The notes beneath the pieces are model-generated. The model saw only the letters and a list, made by a program, of their open reading frames with translations. It ran no database searches and was not told the DNA's origin. This document shows positions 17,082-25,921 of a stretch of DNA of 64,000 nucleotides, piece after piece. Source of the DNA: Streptomyces sp. NBC_01551 (GTDB lineage Bacteria > Actinomycetota > Actinomycetes > Streptomycetales > Streptomycetaceae); assembly GCF_026339935.1 (NCBI RefSeq), contig NZ_JAPEPX010000001.1, positions 6,227,501 through 6,291,500 on the forward strand. Direction: 5' to 3'. Within the stretch, counting starts at the first letter, position 1. Each line of letters begins with the position of its first letter. The translations under genes were made by a program, and so were the position numbers.

Positions 17082-17672
17082 GGGCTCTCCCGGTGGTGAT
17101 GTGAAGTGATCTACGGATTCATCGGTGGGGGACGGGCGGCGACGTCGAAGGACGTCAGCAGGGGCCCATCACGCCCTCACTCGTAAATCGGCCTCTGGAA
17201 GAACATGACAAAGACGGTACCCGGTTCCGTCGGCCCCTCACACCAACCCCTTCGCCGCCCCCGGCGTCGGCCGGGGCTTCGGCGAGCGCCCGGGGCCAGC
17301 ACGCCGCCCAGACCGGGTTCCCGATTCGCTCGGCGTGGCGCTCACCGAGCGACGCTCGACGAGGTCGCGTGGATAGCCCTCGTAGAGCTGCCATGATCGC
17401 GTGACTCACTGTGACGGACCCATGAATCCCGGCGAGGCCCGAGGGGAACCTCGAAGAGGCGGAATTCAGCGGCCGGACCGGGTCCCGGCGAACGCTGCCG
17501 AGGCCGTGAGCCGCGCCCTCGGAAAGTAGGAGATTCCCGATTCGGTCAGTGCACGTCTGTTTCGAGCCGTTAGGGCGGATAAGGGTCTCGGGCTGTCCGG
17601 TGAGTGTTGTGCTGGAGGGGCTGCGCCCGTCGGGGGCAAGCGTCGGACAGCGTAAACAGGGGGTCTTCAGCG
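17082..17672. other. Intergenic stretch, no confident gene
   Basis: It holds the upstream region of the DUF6243 gene and the leader of the repeat-protein gene. A 35-codon plus-strand frame at 17422-17529 (MNPGEARGEPRRGG...) is open but too short and unremarkable to call. No other structure seen. Confidence 0.35.
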
Positions 17673-19319
17673 ATGGCTTCTCTGCACTACGAAATACTCA
17701 CCGATCCGGCTCCGCTTCAGGTGCCGGTCGCGGGCGAGGAACGCCAGGGGTCCGTCTACATCGTCGTCTCCAATCCCACCCTGGACGAGGTGATCTGGTA
17801 CTCCATCGAGATACGAGTGCCCTGCGGCCAGGCGGACGGTGATCTGACGGCACACCCGAAGACGATCACCGCGCGGGTCGAGCGGAACACCGCGACGAGG
17901 AAGGGGGAGGAGCCGATCGTCGCCTGGGACGACAACACGGGTGTCCTCACCGTGACCGCCCAGCCGAACACGCTGTTCCAGGAGGCCGGCTCCATGGCCC
18001 TGGTCCTGGACGGCTTCCCCGTCTCCAGCGCATCGGGACTGGTGCTGCTGCGCGTGACGGAGAGGGCGGCGAACGGCGCCAGGGTGCAGAAGAACCCCAT
18101 CACCTTGAGCCTGCTGAAGCAGCTGCCCAAGGTTCCGCGCAACTTCCGTGCGAAGCAGTCCCTGGTGGCCGGAGGTCAGGACGTCGTCCTGCAGTGGGAC
18201 GGGCCCGACACCCTCACCTACCGGATCCAGGGTCCGGACGGCCTCCCGGAGACGGTTACGCCGACACAGGGCACAACCGGCTGGCAGTGGTCGCCGGCGG
18301 CGGGCCGGGAGCCGAAGCGGGACGCCACGTACACCCTGATCGCCACCTCCCCGGGCGGGCAGCAGCCCGGGTACTTCCTCACCACCACCGTCCACCTGCG
18401 CAGCCCCGAGTTCGAGAGCGTCACCGCGACGACCGGTGTCCACAGCCCGTGGGTCGAGGGCACCACGGACAAGGGCCGGATCGTCTTCAGTGCGCAGGGC
18501 GCCCTGATCCGCGACGCCGCCAACGACCTCGGCACCCTCTTCGCGGCCAGGGCCGACGTCGAGACCGTGACCGCGGCGTGGGTCCGGGGGCGCGAGAGCG
18601 ACGCGGGGTGGATCGGGTTCCCGTCCGACGGAATCAGGGTCGGCCGCGGCGGTGGAAGCGACTTGGGAACCGTCACGGCCGACAAGATCAGCGTGAACGG
18701 CATCAACACCCAGTGGGTGGGGGACCGAGACTCGGGCAAGGGATGGGTCGAGTTCCCGCAGTCGGGAGTGAACGTCCGCAAGGACGGAAAGCAGGACTGG
18801 GGAACCGTCGCCGCCGACCTGGCGGACCTGAACGGCATCAACACCAAGTGGGTGCAGGGTCGCACGGCCGCCGACGGGTGGATCGAGTTCCCGGCCTCCG
18901 GGATGAACGTGTTCCAGGGCGCCGGGAGCCGCCAGTGGGGGACCGTCGCGGCCGACAAGGCAGACCTGAACGACGTGGTCACCGACCGGGCCCAGGTCAA
19001 GGAACGTCTGACCCTCCAGGGCGGGCTGAGCGTCGACAACGTGCTGGAGACGCAGGACGGCCCGCCGCGGCTGATCGTCCACGGCAGCCTGGACGCCGAG
19101 GGCGAGGTGAAGGCCAACCACACGGTCACTGTCACCGGAGACCTCACCACCCTCGGCATGCTGCGCGTCCAAGGTGAGTCGCGCTTGCAGGGGAAGGTGA
19201 ACGCCGGCGCGCATCTGTCGGTCCGCAACGGAGGCGCCTGGATCATGCACACGAACGACGGGAACGTCTCGATCAACGGCGAACTGCGCGTCCACGGGGC
19301 ATTCCGCTCCGATTCCTGA
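17673..19319 (+). CDS. Repeat-containing protein, probable beta-structured fibre-like; function unknown
   Basis: 548 residues from the ATG at 17673 (MASLHYEILTDPAPLQVPVA). No signal peptide or membrane segment. The first 250 residues look like beta-sandwich or Ig-like domains (GSVYIVVSNPTLDEVIWYSI, then a QDVVLQWDGPDTLTYRIQGP stretch). Then come four repeats of 43-45 residues with a W-V...G-W-I/V-x-F-P...G-T-V-x-A-D pattern. A C-terminal run of short G/V/L/N repeats (LIVHGSLDAEGEV, VTVTGDLTTLGML, RVQGESRLQGKV) resembles a beta-helix or bactofilin-like stack. Fibre or tail-like scaffolds use such designs, but no injection-system gene is next to it. It is transcribed alone, with a hairpin after the stop. 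Confidence 0.75.
   Translation: MASLHYEILTDPAPLQVPVAGEERQGSVYIVVSNPTLDEVIWYSIEIRVPCGQADGDLTAHPKTITARVERNTATRKGEEPIVAWDDNTGVLTVTAQPNTLFQEAGSMALVLDGFPVSSASGLVLLRVTERAANGARVQKNPITLSLLKQLPKVPRNFRAKQSLVAGGQDVVLQWDGPDTLTYRIQGPDGLPETVTPTQGTTGWQWSPAAGREPKRDATYTLIATSPGGQQPGYFLTTTVHLRSPEFESVTATTGVHSPWVEGTTDKGRIVFSAQGALIRDAANDLGTLFAARADVETVTAAWVRGRESDAGWIGFPSDGIRVGRGGGSDLGTVTADKISVNGINTQWVGDRDSGKGWVEFPQSGVNVRKDGKQDWGTVAADLADLNGINTKWVQGRTAADGWIEFPASGMNVFQGAGSRQWGTVAADKADLNDVVTDRAQVKERLTLQGGLSVDNVLETQDGPPRLIVHGSLDAEGEVKANHTVTVTGDLTTLGMLRVQGESRLQGKVNAGAHLSVRNGGAWIMHTNDGNVSINGELRVHGAFRSDS
18450..18983 (+). repeat. Four in-frame protein repeats of 43-45 residues
   Basis: The conserved Trp-Val codons begin at 18450, 18579, 18714 and 18849, so the unit is 129-135 bases. 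Units 2-4 share W-V...(G/D)-R...G-W-(I/V)-x-F-P-x-x-G-(I/V/M)-x-V, then G-T-V-x-A-D and mostly N-G-I-N-T. Unit 1 is the most diverged. Confidence 0.75.
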
Positions 19320-19339
19320 TCGGGCTGCCAGCAGGCTGC

Positions 19340-19380
19340 GTGACGGGCGGTCGAGGGCTGCACCGCCCACCGTCCGTCAC
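19340..19380 (+). terminator. Hairpin after the repeat-protein gene
   Basis: GTGACGGGCGGT (19340-19351) pairs with ACCGTCCGTCAC (19369-19380) with one G-T wobble. It lies 20 bases after the stop codon. Confidence 0.6.
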
Positions 19381-20372
19381 GCGGGAACGGCCGGGCCGAG
19401 CAGGCCGCCGCATGTGCCCGTCCTGTCGACGGCCTCCAGGACCAGCGTCTGATGCTGTCCGGGCTCGGAGTGAGGCCCGTGTGCGGGGTCGAAGTTCGGC
19501 CAACATGGCGCCGTGGCGCTTGCGGGCTTCGCCGGGCAGGCGTATGTCGCCCGGTCTCAGGAGGCGAGGTGGCCGCAACGGCGGCCGAGGTCCAAGCGGA
19601 AGGGGAAGCGGAAGCTCCTCAGGGTGTGCCCTTCTCGCTGTGCGCGTACCAAATGACTGCTCACAGCGATGCGGTCGGCGAGGCCGGCGTCCCGCGGGCC
19701 GACAGGTGGGGGTTCATGTGGCGAATGAGGTGGGCAGCTCCGCTGGTGCTGCGCCAGAGACACCGCAAGTGCAGGGTTAATCACCTCCAGCGGACGCAAA
19801 TGCAGGGTGGGAGTTGCATTGCAGGTGGCAAATATGGTGACAGGGTGCTGGACAGGTTCGGGGCCGGCTGTCAGGTTGTGCACATGTCGGTGCGCCGAAC
19901 TCGAACCGAGGCGTGCTCGTGAACACGGGGCGATGCAAAACGTGTTGACGGGCACCGCGGGCGGAGATGGCCGCGCAGGGGGCGCGGCGCCGCTGCCAGG
20001 CGGCGAGCAGTGTGAAGCGGCACCGGATGGTCGGCAGGCAACGAACGCGGGGGGCGGCATGCAGTTCGAACGGGGTCGATGTCACCGCGCGGTGGCTCGC
20101 TGAGGGAAAGCGTCAGGCCCAGGAGGCCGGAGCGTCTCTTCGCACTCTCGACCTGGTCGGACCACCACAGCGAGGACCCTAGCCGTCCTGTGATCTCGTA
20201 CAGGACTCCAGTGCGGTGGTGGAAGTTCCGCTGCTTGGCTCGTCGTCACCTGCCTCTGTGCGAGGTGATCGCGGCCCGTCGAGGCGGCCCTCACCCGCGC
20301 CCGCACAGTCATCCGCGCGCTTTGCCATGAATCCCTCAGGCCCACCCGGTGTGGGCGCAGAACAGGAGAACG
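19381..20372. other. Gene-poor stretch of about 1 kb
   Basis: No intact gene could be supported. Two short coding-like traces are present. One is on the minus strand near 19470-19570 (LLRPGDIRLPGEARKRHGAM). The other is on the plus strand near 20075-20182 (GVDVTARWLAEGKRQAQEAG, then a stop). The middle (19760-19960) is less GC-rich than its surroundings. This looks like decayed accessory DNA. Confidence 0.4.
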
Positions 20373-21101
20373 GTGTCCAGCAGCAGCACCACCTACAGTC
20401 AGCTCTTCCGGTCCGGCAGCCACCCCGAGGGCCTGGAGTCGCACCTGGCCCAGTTCGCGGAGACCGCGGGTTCCCGGGACTTCCCGTGCGTGTTCGCCCC
20501 CTTGGCCTTACGCAAGGACGAGCTCCTGTTCGGTGTCGGCAACGTCGCGCAGGACAGCTGGAGCGCCGCCGTCACGCTCATGGACCTGGCCACCGAGGCG
20601 ATCTGGGAGGACCCCGACCAGGTCGTGGTCCTCTGGTTGGACGGGATCGAATCCGACTCCCTCGACAGCGACCACGAGGCCTTCCGGCGGATCCTGCTCA
20701 CCCTGTTGGAGGCCGGCGGCGAGTGGCCGGCGGACGCGCCGGCCGATCCCGCCGATCCGAAATGGAACTTCTGGTACAAGGGCATCGACTTCTTCATCAA
20801 CGTCAGCACCCGGCACCACCGGCTGCGGCGCAGCCGCAACCTCGGGGACCCCTTCACCCTCGTCGTCCAGTCCCGGGCCAGCTTCGACCGGCTGCCCGTC
20901 CACGCCGCTGCCGCCCGCAGGCAGATACGCCGGCGCATCTCCACGTACGACGCGGTAGAGCTCTCGCCCCACCTGGGCACGCACGGCGACGCGCCTGAAC
21001 TGCCCCAGTACTTCCTCGGCGACACCAACGGCTGCCCGTACACGGCCGTGACCGAAGACGACGTCACCTCGCACATCGAAGGCATCAGGGGCCAGGCATG
21101 A
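20373..21101 (+). CDS. YqcI/YcgG family protein (GntA-like)
   Basis: 242 residues from a GTG at 20373 with AGGAG about six bases upstream. The motif FPCVFAPLALRKDELLFG near residues 36-55 and the later WYKGIDFFINVSTRHHRLRR segment with NLGDPFTLVVQ are marks of the YqcI/YcgG family. The GntA branch of this family is described as a heme-dependent N-hydroxylase acting on a guanidino compound in guanitoxin biosynthesis. Whether this member does similar chemistry is inference. Its stop overlaps the start of an EamA exporter (ATGA), so product formation and export may be linked. Confidence 0.82.
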   Translation: MSSSSTTYSQLFRSGSHPEGLESHLAQFAETAGSRDFPCVFAPLALRKDELLFGVGNVAQDSWSAAVTLMDLATEAIWEDPDQVVVLWLDGIESDSLDSDHEAFRRILLTLLEAGGEWPADAPADPADPKWNFWYKGIDFFINVSTRHHRLRRSRNLGDPFTLVVQSRASFDRLPVHAAAARRQIRRRISTYDAVELSPHLGTHGDAPELPQYFLGDTNGCPYTAVTEDDVTSHIEGIRGQA

Positions 21102-22042
21102 CGGGGACGGGTGTGACTGGATCTGGATCTGGATCTGGGTCTTTCCGTTCTGTTCCGGTAGACCGCCGAGGAGCGAGGCAGGCGCTCGGGCTCATCCTGG
21201 TGGGCTCCACCGGCATCCAGCTGTCCTCCGCGTTCGCGGCCGGGCTGTTCGACTCGCTGGGGCCCCTGTCCGTCAGCTCCCTGCGCATGGCCATCGCCGC
21301 GCTGATCCTGTGTGCGCTGTTCCGGCCGCGGCTGCGCGGGCGGAATCGCGGCCAGTGGACGTCCATCGCCGTCTACGGGGTGGCCATGGCGGCCATGAAC
21401 CTCTGCCTGTACTCGGCCATCGACCGGATCCCGCTCGGCGTCGCCGTCACCCTGGAGTTCCTGGGGCCCTGCGCGGTGGCGTTCCTGGCGTCGCGGCGGA
21501 TCCGGGAGGGCCTGTGCGCGCTCGCAGCCTTCGCGGGAGTGTTGCTGATCTCCGGGCCCGGTGGGTACTTCAGCGCGGCCGGCTACGCCTTCGGCCTCGG
21601 CGCGGCCGCCTTCTTCGCCCTCTACACCGTCTTCGCGGAGAAGGTCGGCAAGGACGACACGGGGCTGTCCGGGCTCGCCCTGTCGGTGGCGGTCGCCGCC
21701 GCCGTCTCCGCACCCTTCGGGATCGGCGCGGTCGGCCGGGTGAGCGGGCACCAGTGGCTGGTACTGGGTGCGGCCGCTGTGGTCGGGGTCGCGATTCCGT
21801 ACGCCGTCGACACGATCGCCGCCCGAGTCTCCTCCGCGCGGGTGGTCGGCACGCTGTTCAGCATCGACCCCGTCATGGGGTCCCTCGCCGGACTGCTGAT
21901 CCTCGGCGAGCACATCAGCTGGACCGCGGTCGCCGGCATCGTCGTCGTGGCCGTCGCGGGCGCCGCCGTGGTGTGGCTGGCGGAGGCCACGATCGAGGCG
22001 GACGAGCCGCTCGCAGAGGTGTCCGAAACGATCCGGATCTGA
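21098..22042 (+). CDS. EamA-family (drug/metabolite superfamily) exporter, RhtA-like
   Basis: 314 residues, ten predicted membrane helices in two EamA halves. The first starts at RQALGLILVGSTGIQLSSAF. A PLGVAVTLEFLGP segment, typical of RhtA-type amino acid exporters, follows, and the second half has SIDPVMGSLAGLLILGEHIS. It should export an amino acid or similar small metabolite across the membrane. It overlaps the YqcI/YcgG gene by four bases, implying translational coupling. The N-terminus carries an unusual GSGSGSGS run encoded by CTGGAT repeats. Confidence 0.9.
   Translation: MTGTGVTGSGSGSGSFRSVPVDRRGARQALGLILVGSTGIQLSSAFAAGLFDSLGPLSVSSLRMAIAALILCALFRPRLRGRNRGQWTSIAVYGVAMAAMNLCLYSAIDRIPLGVAVTLEFLGPCAVAFLASRRIREGLCALAAFAGVLLISGPGGYFSAAGYAFGLGAAAFFALYTVFAEKVGKDDTGLSGLALSVAVAAAVSAPFGIGAVGRVSGHQWLVLGAAAVVGVAIPYAVDTIAARVSSARVVGTLFSIDPVMGSLAGLLILGEHISWTAVAGIVVVAVAGAAVVWLAEATIEADEPLAEVSETIRI
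21117..21140 (+). repeat. Hexanucleotide repeat (CTGGAT) x3 plus CTGGGT
   Basis: Four tandem 6-base units lie within the first 15 codons of the EamA gene and encode alternating Gly and Ser. Unit number changes would stay in frame. Confidence 0.8.
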
Positions 22043-22104
22043 CGGAGCGAGAGCGGGCGCGCGGAAAAGTCCGCGGACCGGCGCGGCCGCTGGCTCCTGC
22101 GTCG

Positions 22105-22326
22105 TTGGTCTCGCTCCTGCCCGTCGCCTTCAACTGGGCCCAGGGCGGCAACCGCAAGGCCGAGGACTACGGAAGCCTGACCAACATCGGGCCGGCCGCC
22201 GCGAGCCTGCTGATCACCGTCGTGCTCCGCCGCTTCCTGCGCGGCTTCCTCAACCTCGCCTTCAACCACCTCGGCCGAACCCCCGCATCGGCCCCAGCCG
22301 AGGCCGCCCCCGTGCCGGTGCACTGA
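22105..22326 (+). CDS. Short membrane protein or C-terminal fragment, hypothetical
   Basis: 73 residues from a TTG at 22105 to the stop at 22326. Codon use is strongly coding-like. The sequence includes SLLPVAFNWAQGGNRKAEDY and a hydrophobic segment (AAASLLITVVLRRFL), then a Pro/Ala tail. No good ribosome-binding site or upstream continuation was found, so it may be a fragment of a longer membrane protein. It follows the EamA gene by about 60 bases. Confidence 0.4.
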   Translation: MVSLLPVAFNWAQGGNRKAEDYGSLTNIGPAAASLLITVVLRRFLRGFLNLAFNHLGRTPASAPAEAAPVPVH

Positions 22327-22682
22327 GCCTGTACCGGGCCGATGCCGTGTGCGGGCGTCAGTTCGGCCGCGGGCTCGGCGACGTGCCTGCCCGCGGGGCC
22401 ACTGCCCGAGCCCGAACGCGGCGGCCGAGGGGTGGTTCCCAGAGCCATCGAACATCTCAGCGGCGTCCATGCCTCGCCGCACCCGTTCGAGTGAGTTTCA
22501 GGGCGCATATGCCCGAGGCTGCGCGCCCGCGCCATTCGGGCGCTCTCGAACATGCTCACGCCAAAGCAATGCTGCCGTAACAATCTTCCTGGGGAAGCAC
22601 GGAAGAGCGGATTTTCCGCCTGTAGTACGTGCTGTCACCTCTCCTCAGTTCTCCGGACCAAGGAACAGGACCAGGAACCACC
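22327..22682. other. Upstream region of the encapsulin operon
   Basis: No gene seen. It must contain the promoter of the shell-cargo operon. The 100 bases before the start are less GC-rich (GTAACAATCTTCCTGGGGAA area), as expected for a promoter, but no clear -10/-35 pair or operator was identified. Confidence 0.35.
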
Positions 22683-24092
22683 ATGACCACCGAGACGGTT
22701 CGGCACGACCAGCAGAGTCTCAGTACCTCCACTGCGAGGAATCTGGCCACCACCACCAAGACCGTCCCGCAGATGATGGGGATCACCCCCCGCTACCTGC
22801 TGCGGGCGCTGCCCTGGGTGGACCTGGAGGCCGGTGTCTACCGGGTCAACCGCCGGCGGGGCTTCATTCTCGGCGACGGGCTGATCAGCACCTACTCCGA
22901 CGGTGACGGCGCGTTTCGGGTGATCGCCGAGGACCTCCGGGAAATCGCGTTCCTCCACGACCAGGCGAGCGGCGTACTGAGCGCCCTCGCAAGCGGGTTC
23001 GTGCAGCGCGAGGTTACGGCCGGCGAGTTCATCGCCGGCACCGAAGGTCCTGTCGGGCAGCTCCACATCATCGCGTTCGGACGCGCCGAGAAGCGGGCCA
23101 CCGGCCGGTACGGCGAGGACGCGCTGCTCGCCACGCTCGGCGAAGGAGACTTCTTCGACGCCGCCGCCTGGGCGCGCGGCGAGTCGAGTGCCTACCAGGT
23201 CAAGGCAGTCACGCGTTGTACGGTGCTCTCGCTCGACCGGCGGATGCTCTCCGAACTCGCCGACCGGGAGCCGGCCCTGCGCGTCCAGCTGGACACCTAC
23301 GCCGCCAACGGCCAGGGGCCGACCGATCGCGAGAGCCCCATCGAATTGACCTCTGGCCACACCGGCGAGCTCGATCTGCCGCAGACCTTCGTGGACTATG
23401 AGGAGAGCCCCCGCGAGTACGAGCTCAGCATCGCGCAAACCGTGCTGAAGGTGCACACCCGGGTGTCCGACATCTACAACTCCTCGATCGACCAGGTCCA
23501 GGCCCAGCTCCGGCTGACCGCCGAGGCACTGCGCGAGCGCCAGGAGTGGGAGATGCTCAACAACCCCGACTACGGCCTGCTCAACAACGTCGTGCCCGGC
23601 CAGCGAGTGCACACCCGCAAGGGCGCGCCGACGCCGGACGACCTGGACGAGTTGCTCACCCGGGTCTGGAAGCAGCCCGCGTTCTTCCTGGCCCACCCCA
23701 GGGCGATCGCCGCGTTCGGCCGCGAGTGCACCCGGCGCGGTGTGCCGCCGCAGATCGTGGAACTCTTCGGCAGCCCGTTCCTGACCTGGCGCGGCGTACC
23801 GCTGCTGCCCTGCGACAAACTGGACCTCAAGGGCTCGGGCAACTCCGTACCCGGAACCACCAACATCCTCCTCATGCGGGTCGGCGAGGCCGAGCAGGGT
23901 GTGGTGGGCCTGCGTCCGGCGAAGGTCCCGGACGAGGTGGAGCCCGGGCTGTCGGTGCGCCCCATGGGCGTCGATCGTCAGGCCATCACCTCCTACCTCG
24001 TGACCAGCTACTTCTCGGCCGCCGCGCTGGTGGACGACGCCATCGCGGTGCTCCAGAACGTCGAGGTGTCGAACTACTATGACTACTCCTGA
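22683..24092 (+). CDS. Family 2B-type encapsulin shell protein with inserted cyclic-nucleotide-binding-like domain
   Basis: 469 residues from the ATG at 22683 (MTTETVRHDQQSLSTSTARN). The N- and C-terminal parts match family 2 encapsulins: PRYLLRALPWVDLEAGVYRV near residue 40, then the HK97-like region with LNNPDYGLLNNVVPGQRV, TPDDLDELLTRVWKQPAFFL and a closing SYFSAAALVDDAIAVLQNVE. Between about residues 85 and 190 lies a domain like a cNMP-binding fold (FVQREVTAGEFIAGTEGPVG, then a DALLATLGEGDFFD segment), the mark of the 2B type. It should assemble a protein shell in the cytoplasm around the desulfurase encoded next, whose start lies 14 bases inside this gene. Confidence 0.88.
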   Translation: MTTETVRHDQQSLSTSTARNLATTTKTVPQMMGITPRYLLRALPWVDLEAGVYRVNRRRGFILGDGLISTYSDGDGAFRVIAEDLREIAFLHDQASGVLSALASGFVQREVTAGEFIAGTEGPVGQLHIIAFGRAEKRATGRYGEDALLATLGEGDFFDAAAWARGESSAYQVKAVTRCTVLSLDRRMLSELADREPALRVQLDTYAANGQGPTDRESPIELTSGHTGELDLPQTFVDYEESPREYELSIAQTVLKVHTRVSDIYNSSIDQVQAQLRLTAEALRERQEWEMLNNPDYGLLNNVVPGQRVHTRKGAPTPDDLDELLTRVWKQPAFFLAHPRAIAAFGRECTRRGVPPQIVELFGSPFLTWRGVPLLPCDKLDLKGSGNSVPGTTNILLMRVGEAEQGVVGLRPAKVPDEVEPGLSVRPMGVDRQAITSYLVTSYFSAAALVDDAIAVLQNVEVSNYYDYS

Positions 24093-25491
24093 CGTTGGAC
24101 TACTCGGCGGATTCCCAAAGCCCGGGACGTTTGCGCCGCCGGACTCCTACCCGCTTCCGGCAGCGCTCGCCCATGCGGCCGGCGGCGCCCGGTACTGGCT
24201 GCCACAGCAGAACGAGACACCTGCGGTGGCGCCCCCGACTCCACCGTCATCGCCGACGGACGGTTTCGATGCCGAGGCCGTCCGGCGGGACTTCCCGCAA
24301 CTGCACCGGGAGGTGAACGGACACCCGCTGGTCTGGCTGGACAACGGGGCCACCACGCTCAAGCCCCGCCAGGTGATCGAGGCGGTGGCCGAGCACTACT
24401 CGATGGACACCTCCAATGTCCACCGCGGTGCGCACACCCTGGCCAAGCAGGCCACCCAGGTGTACGAGGAAGGGCGCCAGGCGGCGGCCGAACTGCTCGG
24501 TACGCAGGACCAGGACGAAATCGTCTTCGTCCGAGGAACGACCGAAGCCGTCAACCTGGTGGCGCAGAGCTGGGGCCGCGCCCACCTCGGTGTGGGCGAC
24601 GAAATCCTGGTCTCCGCGGCCGAGCACCACTCCAACCTGGTGCCCTGGCAGCTCATCGCCAAAGAGCGCCGGGCAAGAATCCGGCCGATCCCGCTGCTCC
24701 CCGACGGACAGCTGGACCAGGACGCCTACCGCGACATGCTCGGACCCCGGACCAAAATGGTCGCGCTGACCCATGCCTCCAACGTGCTGGGAACCATCCC
24801 GCCGGTCGCCGACATGATCGCCCTCGCCCACCGATACGGCGCCAGGGCCCTGATCGACGGCGCCCAGGCCGTGAGCCACTTTCCCGTGGACGTCACCGCC
24901 CTGGACGCGGACTTCTACGCCTTCTCGGGGCACAAGATCTTCGCCCCCACCGGTATCGGGGTGCTCTTCGGCAAGCGTGAACTGCTGGAAGCCATGCCCC
25001 CATGGCAGGGCGGCGGCAACATGATCGACGGGGTGAGCTTCGAGGAAACCACCTACGCCCCCATCCCGCACCGGCTCGAAGCGGGCACCGGCCACATCGC
25101 CGGAGTCGCCGGGCTGCGGGCGGCCCTGCACTACCTCGCCGGTCTGGACCGGGAGGCCGCCACCGCATACGAGGAGCAGCTCACCGCGTACGCGACGGGC
25201 GCTCTGGCCACCGTCCCCGGACTGCGCCTGATCGGCAGTGCGCCGGGAAAGATCGGGGTGTTGACCTTCCTCCTTGAGGGGACCGACCCGACCGCGCTGG
25301 CCGCGGCACTCGACCAACAGGGCATCGCGGTGCGCGCCGGCCACCACTGCGCGCAGCCGGCGCTGGCCGCCTTCGGTCTGCAGAGCGCGGTCCGGGCCTC
25401 GCTGGCCCTGTACAACACGGAGCAGGACGTGAACGCCCTGGTGGCGGCCCTCCACGGCATCCAGGCCCAATCAACTGCCGCGGGTGGCTAG
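24079..25491 (+). CDS. Encapsulin cargo cysteine desulfurase (SufS-like)
   Basis: 470 residues. A Pro-rich, probably disordered N-terminal extension of about 60 residues (FPKPGTFAPPDSYPLPAALA, VAPPTPPSSPTDG) precedes the catalytic core and is the expected encapsulation tag. The core is class V PLP aminotransferase-like: LDNGATTLKPRQVI, AEHHSNLVPW, the PLP lysine K286 in FSGHKIFAPTGIG, and the sulfur-accepting cysteine C424 in RAGHHCAQP. It removes sulfur from L-cysteine as a persulfide. The gene starts within the end of the shell gene, with GAGGTG as ribosome-binding site. No SufBCD or other Fe-S genes are nearby, so storage or a dedicated sulfur use is more likely than general assembly. Confidence 0.92.
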   Translation: MTTPDVGLLGGFPKPGTFAPPDSYPLPAALAHAAGGARYWLPQQNETPAVAPPTPPSSPTDGFDAEAVRRDFPQLHREVNGHPLVWLDNGATTLKPRQVIEAVAEHYSMDTSNVHRGAHTLAKQATQVYEEGRQAAAELLGTQDQDEIVFVRGTTEAVNLVAQSWGRAHLGVGDEILVSAAEHHSNLVPWQLIAKERRARIRPIPLLPDGQLDQDAYRDMLGPRTKMVALTHASNVLGTIPPVADMIALAHRYGARALIDGAQAVSHFPVDVTALDADFYAFSGHKIFAPTGIGVLFGKRELLEAMPPWQGGGNMIDGVSFEETTYAPIPHRLEAGTGHIAGVAGLRAALHYLAGLDREAATAYEEQLTAYATGALATVPGLRLIGSAPGKIGVLTFLLEGTDPTALAAALDQQGIAVRAGHHCAQPALAAFGLQSAVRASLALYNTEQDVNALVAALHGIQAQSTAAGG

Positions 25492-25921
25492 TCGAACCGG
25501 AACCCAACGACCTACGGACACCATCCGTTGACGTGTCTTCGTCGACCACGGCGGCGCCGCCACGGGGGAGCCCGCGGCCGCCCGCCGTCGGTCGGCCAGG
25601 GGGATGTCGATCATGGTCCCGTCCCACCCTCCGTCGCCACCGCCCACACCGGCCGCCCCCGTCGGGCATCGGAGACCTGGCGCACGCCCGACGCTGATCG
25701 GATCCAGCCACTTCCGGGATCATGGGCGCTGTCGGCCGCCTCACCTGTGAACATTCATCACGGACACGTCAAGTTCAGCCGTTGCTACGCGCATGCCTGT
25801 GGACCGGCGGCACTGTCATCACGCGGTGGAGGACGAATGACCCGTACGGCGCCGTCATCCCGGGCCTTCCCCGCACCGGGGGCTTCTGCCCCGCAGAGGG
25901 ACTTCAGAGGGGGGCTGTGCG
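25492..25921. other. Intergenic region before the glycosyltransferase operon
   Basis: No gene supported. Several frames are open but lack start signals and family. A GAGGGG segment lies directly before the ATG at 25922. I see no terminator hairpin of note after the desulfurase. Confidence 0.35.
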
